A stretch of 61,531 bases of DNA, taken from positions 1-61,531 of the IMG/VR virus record IMGVR_UViG_3300049157_000049. One strand, 5' to 3'. A program made the position numbers and the translations under genes. Source of the DNA: a virus. Below, one piece after another: positions 7,145 to 14,585 of the stretch. The notes beneath the pieces were generated by a model, which was not told where the DNA came from, did no database searches, and saw only the letters and a program-made list of their open reading frames with translations. The first letter of the stretch is position 1, and the number at the start of each line of letters is the position of its first letter.

Positions 7145-8482
7145 CTACACAGGACTTTTGAAAAATTTGTCAGCAAACTCCTTAGACCGCATGAGAGCGT
7201 CACGGAGACGAGCCTCTGACATGTGCCCTGACTTGAGACGTTCATTGTAGTGTTTTAGTCCTTCGATGTCGGCGTCCCGTTGGAGGATATCCCGGTAGGC
7301 AGCTGTGATGATATGCCCATACGGAAAATAAGGGATCTCGGGGTCCGGACTAGGGTCCGGTCCGGGAGACGGTTGTGCGCCACTCAGGTACTGCTCGATC
7401 TTGTTTAGCTCGCGATCCGGGTCCGAAGCCATACCCTCAAAATCGTGCATACAAAACGAGATTCCGTTTTCGAGAGTTTGTTCCATGAAGTCGATGTACT
7501 TTTGTACCTCGGTAGTCGTTGACGCCGGCCGAAACATCTCTTTTCCAGGCGGGAACGCTTTGCCAGGATCAGGTCCGGGCAGGGAGCGGGATTCCCACGC
7601 GGTGAGATCCATGTAATGCATCGATTCCGAGTAATAACGGATTTCGGTCTCCGGGCCGAGGTTGGTGCGCTCCCACCACCTGCCGTTGCGGGTCGGGTGG
7701 ATTACCCAGATATCGGCGCCGTCCGGCCGGCCCACCGTGTACTCTACGGTGTTTCGGCCCCCGTGATCCGCCATAACGAGCCCCTCCGGCCACTGCTCGG
7801 GCTTGCCGTTTTTCACTCGGCGGTGACGCACGAACTGCATGTTGAGCTCATCGAGCACCGCTTGCCGGGCCTGTTGCTGGGATTTCCCCGCAGCGCGCTC
7901 TTGCTTGAATCCATTCTGGTGCGCATCCCATTCGTTAATGAGCGAGTGGAAGAGGTTGTTCCCGCCGCGTTCCTGCTCGATCTCGCGCATCAAACGGGCT
8001 GTCTGCCGCGCGCAGTGGCCGATGACTTCGTACGGCACGCCGTCCGTGTGCTTCAGCGTCGCGTTGGTGACATACTCCGCGACGAGCCCGAATTCTTGGA
8101 GGATATCGACGAGAGCGGTGATCATTTGCCGGTTGAGCGGCGTGACTTCGCGGGGCCGATGACCCCGCTTGAGCGCGTTGATGTCCCAGACACCGTTGTT
8201 CCAGGGATACTGCCCGAAAAAGGGGTGATCGCCCGGGCGCTGCTCGTGGAGATCCCCCCAGTCCGCCGTTTCGCCGAAAACTCGCATCCCGTGGAATCCG
8301 AGGTCTTTGACGCGTTTCGCCCAGCGGCGCGCCTTGTCGAGCGGGTTGCCGCCGCGAGGGGAACCGCTCAAATGCTGGTTGAGCCACGCCATAAATTTGA
8401 ACGAGCTCCGCATACGGAGAACGGTCGGCCGGCCGTTGAGAGCAAAGAGGTTATCTTCCCGTCTGACTGAGATTTTTTCCAT
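7145..8482 (-). CDS. TIM-barrel glycoside-hydrolase-like protein with DUF4214 tail
   Basis: The first 360 residues look like a GH5/GH39-type TIM barrel: FHGMRVFGETADWGD near strand 2, then NLFHSLINEWDAHQNG with the N-E pair typical of the acid/base residue, and a later YYSESMHYMD glutamate as a possible nucleophile. A Pro-rich linker (PSPGPDPSPDPEIPYF) leads to a C-terminal DUF4214-like helical domain (AAYRDILQRDADIEGLKHYN, ...SKEFADKF). It lies next to the holin candidate. It could be a polysaccharide depolymerase, a virion hydrolase, or the lytic enzyme; I cannot choose. Catalytic assignment is inferred from motif placement. Confidence 0.6.
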   Translation of the reverse strand: MEKISVRREDNLFALNGRPTVLRMRSSFKFMAWLNQHLSGSPRGGNPLDKARRWAKRVKDLGFHGMRVFGETADWGDLHEQRPGDHPFFGQYPWNNGVWDINALKRGHRPREVTPLNRQMITALVDILQEFGLVAEYVTNATLKHTDGVPYEVIGHCARQTARLMREIEQERGGNNLFHSLINEWDAHQNGFKQERAAGKSQQQARQAVLDELNMQFVRHRRVKNGKPEQWPEGLVMADHGGRNTVEYTVGRPDGADIWVIHPTRNGRWWERTNLGPETEIRYYSESMHYMDLTAWESRSLPGPDPGKAFPPGKEMFRPASTTTEVQKYIDFMEQTLENGISFCMHDFEGMASDPDRELNKIEQYLSGAQPSPGPDPSPDPEIPYFPYGHIITAAYRDILQRDADIEGLKHYNERLKSGHMSEARLRDALMRSKEFADKFFKSPV

Positions 8483-8492
8483 GATTTTGCCC

Positions 8493-8726
8493 CTAGTCTT
8501 TCATGTGCATCCGTGCGGCGGCCGCGCGGGATTCCCGTGCTTTCCATGACGCGAACAGCGTACCGACAAGAACGATCGCGGATTCGATGACAGGCCGGAG
8601 CTCCCCGAGGAACTCGTTCGCACCTACCGGTACGTCGACGAAAAACGACAAGACGAGCAGAATGAAGCCCGTCACAGTGGCCCATTTCACTTTGCTGGAT
8701 ATGAGAGTCATTAGAGGTTGTCTCAT
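8493..8726 (-). CDS. Holin candidate, 77 aa
   Basis: ATG at 8726 follows AAGGAGA. Two membrane segments (WATVTGFILLVLSFFVDV and VIESAIVLVGTLFASW) separated by a short acidic loop, with a charged C-terminus (KARESRAAAARMHMKD), fit a class II holin. It is followed at 10 bp by the glycoside-hydrolase-like gene. Confidence 0.6.
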   Translation of the reverse strand: MRQPLMTLISSKVKWATVTGFILLVLSFFVDVPVGANEFLGELRPVIESAIVLVGTLFASWKARESRAAAARMHMKD

Positions 8727-8751
8727 GATGTGTCTCCTTGATGTAATATGA

Positions 8752-8976
8752 CTACTTTGACAGTTTCTTGCGGCCAGGCTTTGGCGGATGGCGCTCCCGA
8801 CGATGCTTAAGAACTTCAACCTCCTCACGATCCAGCAACATGTTGCCGGAGATTGTGATGTATTCCAGCGTCCCGGCCATGCAGTACGACCGGACGGAGG
8901 ATACGGACACGCCAAGAATCTTAGCTGCGTCGGTCACCGACAGCAGATTTTCTTGAAGATGCGCCATATTCAGCAT
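8752..8976 (-). CDS. MerR/excisionase-type helix-turn-helix protein, 74 aa
   Basis: LLSVTDAAKILGVSVSSVRS is a winged helix-turn-helix of the HTH_17 (excisionase/MerR-like) type, followed by a recognition-wing region (YCMAGTLEYITISGNMLLDR) and a basic tail (KPGRKKLSK). It probably binds DNA as a small regulator. Its promoter (8983-9011) puts +1 on the A of the ATG, so the mRNA may be leaderless; no Shine-Dalgarno site is visible. It is divergent from the 9116 gene and may control both promoters. No integrase was seen, so a recombination directionality role is less likely. Confidence 0.75.
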   Translation of the reverse strand: MLNMAHLQENLLSVTDAAKILGVSVSSVRSYCMAGTLEYITISGNMLLDREEVEVLKHRRERHPPKPGRKKLSK

Positions 8977-8982
8977 GTATCG

Positions 8983-9011
8983 AGTCTAGCGAACAAACCT
9001 TGCGCAGTCAA
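8983..9011 (-). promoter_or_regulatory. Promoter of the HTH gene (leaderless arrangement)
   Basis: TTGACT (9011-9006), 17-bp spacer, TAGACT (8988-8983); +1 predicted at 8976, which is the A of the start codon. Confidence 0.7.
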
Positions 9012-9038
9012 CAGCGTATTAGCGTAAAGATTTAATGG

Positions 9039-9067
9039 TTGACTTATATGCTACATAGTGGTACAGT
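9039..9067 (+). promoter_or_regulatory. Divergent promoter for the 9116 plus-strand block
   Basis: TTGACT (9039-9044), 17-bp spacer, TACAGT (9062-9067); predicted +1 about 9074, 42 bases before the first ATG. Its -35 lies 28 bp from that of the leftward promoter, so a regulator bound here could act on both. Confidence 0.7.
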
Positions 9068-9115
9068 GTTTTAAGCCATGTAACACCTTGTAAACCCAAT
9101 AGTTAGGGGGCTGAT

Positions 9116-9322
9116 ATGACTAAAATTGTCAAGATCACAAATACGATCGCTTGGTTTGAGGGCATCGCGGAAGCGGTTGAAACTAAGCTCGATAGGCAGC
9201 AAGACGAGCTCGTACAGCTCAGCGTGCGCATCCGGGACAGCAAATCGCAGCTTGACCGTCTCCGGGGTGCCATCCAGCGCGCGCGGAGTCGCGGAGATGT
9301 GGAAATGACGGTGGAGGCGTGA
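9116..9322 (+). CDS. Small coiled-coil protein, 68 aa
   Basis: Unrecognised. ATG preceded by TAGGGGG. From residue 22 the sequence is a continuous charged helix (KLDRQQDELVQLSVRIRDSK) with a heptad-like pattern, likely an oligomeric coiled coil. First gene of the rightward early block; stop is adjacent to the next ATG. Confidence 0.65.
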   Translation: MTKIVKITNTIAWFEGIAEAVETKLDRQQDELVQLSVRIRDSKSQLDRLRGAIQRARSRGDVEMTVEA

Positions 9323-9323
9323 G

Positions 9324-9629
9324 ATGGGGCAACAGGTGATGGCACTCGACAAGCAAGGCACTGTGTTACGGATGGTTCGATTTCGCCGCGCGGGTTTATG
9401 CTGGGTGGCTACTGTCAGCTCCGTCTGCCTCCACAGGACGCAGCACACCGACCCACCCACCGCTGGGGAAGGGTGGACGAAGATCAGCGCCTTAGAGCGA
9501 GCCCTAGCGGCTTGGGTGAGGCAGGCCGAGAATGCCGCACAAGCAGAGCGGGCGCGACGACGGGCAATCGAGAGGTCGCCAGACGGGGCCGGAAACGCGG
9601 CGGTGGGTATTGATCCGTCCGAAAAATAA
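9324..9629 (+). CDS. Hypothetical protein, 101 aa
   Basis: Unrecognised. The start lies 1 bp after the upstream stop. The second half is an Ala/Arg-rich helix (ALERALAAWVRQAENAAQAE) that could be a coiled coil; the first half is probably beta. Followed by a terminator at 9657. Confidence 0.55.
   Translation: MGQQVMALDKQGTVLRMVRFRRAGLCWVATVSSVCLHRTQHTDPPTAGEGWTKISALERALAAWVRQAENAAQAERARRRAIERSPDGAGNAAVGIDPSEK
9597..9611 (+). repeat. 15-bp direct repeat, copy 1
   Basis: GCGGCGGTGGGTATT recurs exactly at 10059-10073; the bases just after it (GGTATTGATCCGTC) also recur near 9901. Copies lie at the ends of a 0.5-kb gene-poor segment. Confidence 0.7.
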
Positions 9630-9656
9630 CTGTTAGAACAGCGATCGTTTGTTTTC

Positions 9657-9694
9657 AAGGGGTTACGGAGAAAATCCGTGCCCCTTATTTATTT
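9657..9694 (+). terminator. Terminator after the 9116-9629 genes
   Basis: AAGGGG, then ACGGA-GAAAA-TCCGT, then CCCCTT form a long stem with a small internal mismatch, followed by ATTTATTT. Fits an intrinsic terminator. Confidence 0.6.
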
Positions 9695-9858
9695 AGGTAT
9701 ATAAAAGAACCAGATCGTTTTTTGTTGTGGACTGTACGTTGACACGTCTTATCCGTTCGTGTCCGGTGGGTATCTCGCGTTAACATACAATTTGAACGCA
9801 AATTTAAATAGACGGAGGTCGGTATTGCGTTTCAACCCAGCGTAAACAAAGGAAAAAA

Positions 9859-10059
9859 GTGCCGGCGAAAATAAAGCGAACTGAGACGAATCTAAGTTAT
9901 GGTATTGATCCGTCTAATCGGTTTGACCGGTGGATTATTTTTGTAATTTTTAAAGATCTCAGAGGTTCCGGAGCTCGGCCGCTACACAACCCGAAGGGTT
10001 GCCAGACGTCTTCGGACTGTGTTATGGTGGACTATATAATGGTCGCAGTGTGTTTATAG
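9859..10059 (+). CDS. Possible small protein, 66 aa
   Basis: A GTG start after AAGGAAAA opens a 66-residue frame (MPAKIKRTETNLSYGIDPSN...). There are no recognisable domains, and it sits in the repeat-bearing gap 9630-10140, which otherwise holds only a terminator and short repeats. It may be spurious or a gene remnant: the segment around GIDPSN repeats the DNA that ends the upstream gene. Confidence 0.25.
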   Translation: MPAKIKRTETNLSYGIDPSNRFDRWIIFVIFKDLRGSGARPLHNPKGCQTSSDCVMVDYIMVAVCL

Positions 10060-10073
10060 CGGCGGTGGGTATT
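10059..10073 (+). repeat. 15-bp direct repeat, copy 2
   Basis: Exact second copy of the 9597-9611 repeat, about 20 bp before the operator-type promoter. Confidence 0.7.
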
Positions 10074-10092
10074 TAGCGTTTGGGTGGAGGGG

Positions 10093-10121
10093 TTGACAAC
10101 CCAAGCGGGTTAGGATAGTTT
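10093..10121 (+). promoter_or_regulatory. Operator-type promoter for the Dam-ThyX block
   Basis: TTGACA (10093-10098), 17-bp spacer holding CCAAGCGGGTTAGG, then a weak -10 TAGTTT (10116-10121). Predicted +1 about 10128, giving a short leader with the AAGGAGA site before ATG 10141. Confidence 0.65.
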
Positions 10122-10140
10122 CGACTGAAAGGAGACGTCG

Positions 10141-10638
10141 ATGCCCAAGAATCCGGCTGAGCTTAGTGTGTTACAGATAATTTGCTGCTCTTTACGAAGG
10201 AGGGTTTTTTTGGTACTTCCGGCAATTATCATATCCTCACTAACCATCCTGCGCATCGTCGGAGCGGGGCCGGTCCCAATGGGGGCGTGTTTAGGGGCCT
10301 TGGTTGTATTCACAGTGATTGGGGTACTCTTCCTACTCGAAGCGAACGACTTTCTATCCACGCTGGACCTGGACGTCTACATCCGCGATGCCTTAGGCCG
10401 CGCCAACGAGCGTAGGCTATACAGGGAGACGATCGACGCTCTTCGTACAGATGGGCCGTTACCCGTTCGGTTGGGGCTTTCCGAATGCGGCCGAGTGGTT
10501 CTCGAAGGCACCTTATGTCCGTTCTCCCCGTTTCGGGAGGTTCGGGTGCAGAAAGCTCAGCGTGAGTCCGAAGTCCGGCGGGCGCACAATAAGGAGTTCA
10601 ACGACAAAGCTTCCAAACTGCTGGACTCGCTCTCATGA
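10141..10638 (+). CDS. Membrane protein, 165 aa
   Basis: AAGGAGACGTCG precedes the ATG. Two membrane segments (about residues 23-41, FLVLPAIIISSLTIL; and 47-65, GACLGALVVFTVIGVLFLLE) are followed by a soluble C-terminal part of about 95 residues, mostly charged helix. Overlaps the methylase start by 4 bp. Family unknown. Confidence 0.65.
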   Translation: MPKNPAELSVLQIICCSLRRRVFLVLPAIIISSLTILRIVGAGPVPMGACLGALVVFTVIGVLFLLEANDFLSTLDLDVYIRDALGRANERRLYRETIDALRTDGPLPVRLGLSECGRVVLEGTLCPFSPFREVRVQKAQRESEVRRAHNKEFNDKASKLLDSLS

Positions 10639-11489
10639 ACACGCTAGCGGGCAAAACCTACCGCCACTTCAAACCCAGTTTCCCCCAAACCCCTCTGCCA
10701 CCGATCGTCAAATGGGTGGGCGGTAAACGCTGGCAAGTTACCACGGTGGGGCCGATGTTCCGGCTTATGAACATGGTGGCCGGCAAGCGCTACCGGTTCA
10801 TCGAGCTCTTCGCGGGGGGCGCCGCGATGTCGTTCGGGCTGCTTCCCCGCCGGGCACTCCTGAATGACAGTCTCCCACCGTTGATGGACTTCTACCGATT
10901 CATCTCAAGATACCCGCACCGCTGGGAATGGCCGAAGATTGGCTGGGAGAATAACGCCGATCAGTATTATGAAAATAGGCAAATGTTCAACGAAGCCGCT
11001 GATCCGGATGTGCGCTCCGCATTGTTTTATTACCTTAATAGGCATTGCTATAACGGCCTGTGGCGACAGAACCGCAAAGGGGAGTTCAACGTCCCTTTCG
11101 GCAAGTACGCAAAGGTCAAGCTGGACACGACGTTCATGGACTACTCAACCGCGTTGAAGCATTGGACCCTGCGGTGCGGGGACTACAAAGCGGTTAAACT
11201 GGACCGGGACGATTTCGTGTATGCGGACCCTCCGTATGATACGGAGTTTCGTAATTACACGGGGCAACCGTTCGAGTTTGAAGACCAGATAGAGCTCGCG
11301 GAGAGACTGGCGGCGCATACCGGGCCTGTTGTGTTGTGTAATGCGCCGACTGGGAGAATCCTGGAGCTCTACAAACAATTGGGGTTCGAGATTTCAATCG
11401 TGCCCCGGAGTTCAACGATTGGATGCAAATCCCGCAAGAAAGTTTATGAGGTCATAGCGACCAATTTTCAAAGAAAGGAGCAACAATGA
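10635..11489 (+). CDS. dam: D12-class DNA N6-adenine methyltransferase (Dam)
   Basis: Transfers methyl from SAM to N6 of adenine, usually in GATC. Motif order is that of the D12/alpha class: an N-terminal PPIVKWVGGKRW, the SAM-binding FIELFAGGAAMSF (about residues 54-66), and the catalytic DFVYADPPYDTEF (about 194-206). Length 284 is standard. It is coupled to the genes on both sides (4-bp overlaps). Likely protects phage DNA from restriction or marks it; GATC lies inside the hub palindromes (TGATCTAGATCA), so methylation could also touch that promoter. Confidence 0.9.
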   Translation: MNTLAGKTYRHFKPSFPQTPLPPIVKWVGGKRWQVTTVGPMFRLMNMVAGKRYRFIELFAGGAAMSFGLLPRRALLNDSLPPLMDFYRFISRYPHRWEWPKIGWENNADQYYENRQMFNEAADPDVRSALFYYLNRHCYNGLWRQNRKGEFNVPFGKYAKVKLDTTFMDYSTALKHWTLRCGDYKAVKLDRDDFVYADPPYDTEFRNYTGQPFEFEDQIELAERLAAHTGPVVLCNAPTGRILELYKQLGFEISIVPRSSTIGCKSRKKVYEVIATNFQRKEQQ

Positions 11490-11899
11490 CAGAATCAAAG
11501 ACAGAGAGACTCGAACTGAGTGAAGAGGAAACCAAAGAGTACATTCGCCTAAGCAACCGGGTTGCGCGGTCAGCGCATCTCAATAGTCGAAACAAAGGGT
11601 TCTGGGAAGCTCCAAAGTGTATTGACGCCAACTGCAACGTGGAGCAGCCCCGAAACAAGGGAGAAATGCTCGCGCTGATTCATTCGGAAATCAGTGAAGC
11701 ACTCGAAGCGGTCAGAAAGAACGTCAACGCGCCCGACAAGCATTGTCCTGAGTACACAGGACTAGCAATCGAACTGGCGGATGCGATAATTCGTATCTAC
11801 GATTTCGCGGCAGGGTTTGGGTTGCCGGTGAACGAAGCGCTCGTGGCAAAGATGGCCTTCAACGTGACGCGGCCGCACAAGCATGGCAAAAAGTTTTGA
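11486..11899 (+). CDS. MazG-like nucleotide pyrophosphohydrolase
   Basis: All-alpha NTP pyrophosphatase. The MazG-type metal ligands are visible as EMLALIHSEISEALEA (ExxxE) and ELADAIIRIYDFA (ExxD), followed by KMAFNVTRPHKHGKKF, a C-terminal ending common in phage MazG-like dNTP diphosphohydrolases. Role inferred: cleaning or reshaping the dNTP pool, or lowering ppGpp, alongside ThyX in the same block. Confidence 0.8.
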   Translation: MTESKTERLELSEEETKEYIRLSNRVARSAHLNSRNKGFWEAPKCIDANCNVEQPRNKGEMLALIHSEISEALEAVRKNVNAPDKHCPEYTGLAIELADAIIRIYDFAAGFGLPVNEALVAKMAFNVTRPHKHGKKF

Positions 11900-12116
11900 C
11901 ATGGCGTATCCGGATACCCCAACAGCGCACTTTGCGGAGTTTGGTGAAATGTGCGGCGGATGTCAAATCCCCGGCGAATATCCGAAGGGTAACTATATTT
12001 GCTGTGACCGCGTGTTTTGCGAAAAGTGCTTATTTCGCACCTACACAAAAGTTTTTGTCTGTCCTAAGTGTTGGTTCCAAAGTGAACCTTGCTTAACTGT
12101 AACAAGAGAAAAATAA
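11883..12116 (+). CDS. Zinc-finger protein (RING/ribbon-like), 77 aa
   Basis: Cysteines are arranged as CGGC, ICCDRVFCEKCLF and VFVCPKCWF, eight or nine in 45 residues, enough for two zinc sites as in RING-like or double-ribbon folds. An internal ATG at 11901, just after the upstream stop, is an equally good start. Function unknown; protein-protein or nucleic-acid contact is likely. Confidence 0.6.
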   Translation: MAKSFDMAYPDTPTAHFAEFGEMCGGCQIPGEYPKGNYICCDRVFCEKCLFRTYTKVFVCPKCWFQSEPCLTVTREK

Positions 12117-12526
12117 TGTGTGACACTTACCTTGACGCGCAACATGACAAACACATCACATCGGGCTGGAAGATCTTCACGGTATATAAGGAGTTTGCGG
12201 GTACTCGAAAAATGTATGGGTCTCGTCATCATGGGATCCTTTGGGAACCGGATAGGTGGTATCGGTGCTACTTGATACGCCCGTTCGATCAGCGATTGAT
12301 TTTGCAGCCTGAGAAGTTTCGCGGCGGATGGCACGGGTTTTGCTATTTCGAAAACTTGTCAGACGCAGTCAAATACAAACGCACAGTGAGTGAAATCTTG
12401 AGTGAAATCCCTGGTCGGTCAGTTGGCGTGATTAAAAGCGTCGAGATCATGGGCCTAAGCAAAAAGGCGACCACCCAAGGGATCACGTGCTGGCTCGCGC
12501 AGACTATGCGCATGATTGGAGACTGA
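12116..12526 (+). CDS. Hypothetical protein, 136 aa
   Basis: Start MCDTYLDAQ overlaps the previous stop (TAATG). It contains an aromatic-rich alpha/beta core (WYRCYLIRPFDQRLILQPEK, GGWHGFCYFENLSDA). Not recognised. Part of the coupled rightward block. Confidence 0.6.
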   Translation: MCDTYLDAQHDKHITSGWKIFTVYKEFAGTRKMYGSRHHGILWEPDRWYRCYLIRPFDQRLILQPEKFRGGWHGFCYFENLSDAVKYKRTVSEILSEIPGRSVGVIKSVEIMGLSKKATTQGITCWLAQTMRMIGD

Positions 12527-12528
12527 AG

Positions 12529-12969
12529 ATGAAAATTACAATGACGTTTGTTGGATGGGGAATGATCTTCCTTGGGGCTTTGTTGTTAATGATGCTTGGC
12601 ATTCTCGCGGCCGTCAATACCGTCACCGCTCAGCCTACAATGGGCTGCGAGGGGAGTTACGTACACCCTACCGGCAAAATTGTGATTGAGGACCCGGATA
12701 CGTTGGGGACGGTTACTCACTATGGCGTGTTCGTGTCCGTGGATGGCGAGTTTGATTTCGACGTGCCAAACTTCACGACTGGTCGTGAGGCGCCAGAGAT
12801 TGTCGTAAGTGATTTAGGTGTTGAGCCCGGGGTGTACTGCGTCGTTGTAGTTTCGAAAGACGATATACGAAATTCCTCTGCGCCGTCTAACGTGTTACGA
12901 TTTACTTTGGTTCCCGAGGGGGTGCCAATTTTAGACCCCCCAGTTATCGAGTTGAGAGGCGATCAATGA
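12529..12969 (+). CDS. Exported protein with Ig/FN3-like domain
   Basis: GGAGACTGAAG precedes the ATG. An N-terminal membrane or signal segment (MIFLGALLLMMLGILAAVNT, about residues 10-30) is followed by about 110 residues of beta-rich sequence with GVEPGVYCVVVVSKDD and SAPSNVLRFTLVP, typical of a fibronectin type III-like sandwich. Probably presented outside the inner membrane. Role unknown. Confidence 0.6.
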   Translation: MKITMTFVGWGMIFLGALLLMMLGILAAVNTVTAQPTMGCEGSYVHPTGKIVIEDPDTLGTVTHYGVFVSVDGEFDFDVPNFTTGREAPEIVVSDLGVEPGVYCVVVVSKDDIRNSSAPSNVLRFTLVPEGVPILDPPVIELRGDQ

Positions 12970-13391
12970 ACGCAAAAGAAACTATTGACAGGCTGCACAA
13001 GACATATCCAGTCAGCAGAGAAACGATGCGATCTGAGGTCGTAATCTCAAAAGAAGTTCTCGATACGGCGGAGTTTAATGTCATCGAGAACATTGTCTTG
13101 GGAAAGCTCATCGCTACTCTAGATCTAACTCTATACGGTGACGCGTACAAAATGGAGACAAAAACCGAGGAAATCACCGTCCCTCGAAGTTGGATAGACC
13201 ACCTTAAACAAGCGATTGTTGTTCGGTGGCCTTGGATGGAGCGATTTATGGAGCCGCAACTCCGTACCATTGACATCAAAACTGAGATATGGCATCGCGT
13301 CGTATGCCCCCACATTGCAGTTGTGAACGAGGATATTCGTCATTACGATTGGATTTCCACATACAAACGTGAAGGGGGCGATGATGATTAA
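12966..13391 (+). CDS. Hypothetical protein, 141 aa
   Basis: No family recognised. Mixed alpha/beta with a Trp-rich segment (VVRWPWMERFMEP). Overlaps both neighbours, so it is translated from the same message. Confidence 0.6.
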   Translation: MNAKETIDRLHKTYPVSRETMRSEVVISKEVLDTAEFNVIENIVLGKLIATLDLTLYGDAYKMETKTEEITVPRSWIDHLKQAIVVRWPWMERFMEPQLRTIDIKTEIWHRVVCPHIAVVNEDIRHYDWISTYKREGGDDD

Positions 13392-13575
13392 CCGGTTTGT
13401 CCATGACGGAACATCACTGGTGGAAGAGCTAGCGCCGTATCTGGAGGAAATGGACCCGAAATCCCGCAGTTTCGTTGAGGATCTGGCGGACACGGTATCC
13501 CGGGAAGGCCACGTCATGACGACGGATGCTCAGTTCGAGTGGCTGTTAGACCTTGAGGAGAAGTTCAAACGATGA
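13381..13575 (+). CDS. Small acidic helical protein, 64 aa
   Basis: Start at ATGATGATT after GAAGGGGG. Acidic helices (SLVEELAPYLEEMDPKSRSF, FEWLLDLEEKFKR). Overlaps ThyX by 4 bp. Not recognised. Confidence 0.6.
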   Translation: MMINRFVHDGTSLVEELAPYLEEMDPKSRSFVEDLADTVSREGHVMTTDAQFEWLLDLEEKFKR

Positions 13576-14279
13576 CTGCGAAGTGGCGCGATAAGGCGTT
13601 CCCGGTGCTGGACAAAGGGTTCGTGCGTGTGGTGGATGTGATGGGCGGGGACTCCGCGATCGTGCAAGCCGCCCGAATCAGCTATGGCGCCGGGACGAAG
13701 ACGAAGCGGGATGACGAGAAGCTCATCAACTACCTGATGAAAAACCGCCATACGACGCCGTTTGAGATGGCGGAAATCAAGTTTCACGTGCGGTGTCCGA
13801 TGGACGTCTGGCGACAGTGGATCCGGCACCGCACCGCGAACGTGAACGAGTACTCGACGCGGTACTCGGTCGCGATCGACGATATGAGGGTCGTGCCGCC
13901 GGACGGGTGGAGGCTCCAGAGCGAGTCGAACAGGCAGGGTAGCGAGGGCGCGCTGTCGACGATCGAGGGGTATGCGCTGACGGCCGCACAGAAGCGGTTT
14001 CATGCGGCCGCGCGAGAGTTGTACGAAGAGCGGCTCGCGAGGGGGGTTAGTCGGGAGCTCGCAAGGCAGGACCTGCCGCTGAGCACGTACACCGAAGCAT
14101 ATTGGAAGATTGATCTACACAATTTGCTGCACTTTTTGAGATTGCGGATGGACAATCACGCGCAGTGGGAGATACGGCAATACGCCGGCGTGATTGGTAA
14201 TGAAATTGTAAGTCAATGGGTCCCGTCGACGTGGGCCGCGTTTAAACGCGCGGCCCACGTATCAGAAGTGTCCAAGTAG
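13572..14279 (+). CDS. thyX: Flavin-dependent thymidylate synthase ThyX
   Basis: Makes dTMP from dUMP with methylene-tetrahydrofolate and FAD. The ThyX signature RHRxxSxNxxSxR appears as RHRTANVNEYSTRY (about residues 82-95; Ala replaces the first Ser), with the N-terminal HTTPFEMAEIKFHV and the C-terminal NLLHFLRLRMDNHAQWEIR. Length 235 is typical. Last gene of the rightward block; its 3' end carries a 12-bp inverted repeat shared with the convergent cupin gene. Confidence 0.93.
   Translation: MTAKWRDKAFPVLDKGFVRVVDVMGGDSAIVQAARISYGAGTKTKRDDEKLINYLMKNRHTTPFEMAEIKFHVRCPMDVWRQWIRHRTANVNEYSTRYSVAIDDMRVVPPDGWRLQSESNRQGSEGALSTIEGYALTAAQKRFHAAARELYEERLARGVSRELARQDLPLSTYTEAYWKIDLHNLLHFLRLRMDNHAQWEIRQYAGVIGNEIVSQWVPSTWAAFKRAAHVSEVSK
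14229..14260. terminator. Bidirectional hairpin at the convergent thyX/cupin 3' ends
   Basis: Perfect 12-bp arms (ACGTGGGCCGCG and its complement, 14229-14240 and 14249-14260) around TTTAAACG. It lies inside the last codons of both converging genes. There is no T-run. Likely blocks read-through or protects both 3' ends. Confidence 0.55.
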
Positions 14280-14571
14280 GTTTACGATGTAGTACCGCCA
14301 CGATGTGGCGCTCAAGGGGGCGTAGTACGGTGATGCTGCCGATGCGTCTCCTTTTTGCTGTCCGGCCGATGATGAGCTCGGTGTAGCCGCCTCGAAGGAT
14401 GATTGAAAACTGCCATTTGTAGGGGTGGTCATGGAAATTTGTGGGAAGATTGGGATACGTGAATTTGTGCAGATAGACGTTGAGCAGCTTGGTGTCTAAG
14501 AGGACCCATCTCGTTAGGCATGTATCTCCTTTCGTCCAAGAGAAAGCGTATTTACGAAGCCGTTTTGCCAT
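14242..14571 (-). CDS. Cupin-fold protein, 109 aa
   Basis: Start MAKRLRKYAFSW after a GGGGG site. The cupin metal motif is visible in NFHDHPYKWQFSIILRGGYT (two His) with a second half RPLERHIVAVLHRKPTWTLL. Small phage cupins of this form are common; the substrate is unknown. The 3' end overlaps thyX antisense by 38 bp. Confidence 0.65.
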   Translation of the reverse strand: MAKRLRKYAFSWTKGDTCLTRWVLLDTKLLNVYLHKFTYPNLPTNFHDHPYKWQFSIILRGGYTELIIGRTAKRRRIGSITVLRPLERHIVAVLHRKPTWTLLIRGPRV

Positions 14572-14585
14572 GTGGCGCCCCCATG

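Noticed and set aside
7039-7245. Hydrophobic minus-strand frame of 68 codons
   Set aside because: It overlaps both the DUF4326 gene and the hydrolase gene in other frames, has no ribosome site and no recognisable domain.
8752-8976. Excisionase of an integration module
   Set aside because: The fold matches excisionase/MerR HTH proteins, but no integrase or attachment site was found, so a regulator is the safer call.
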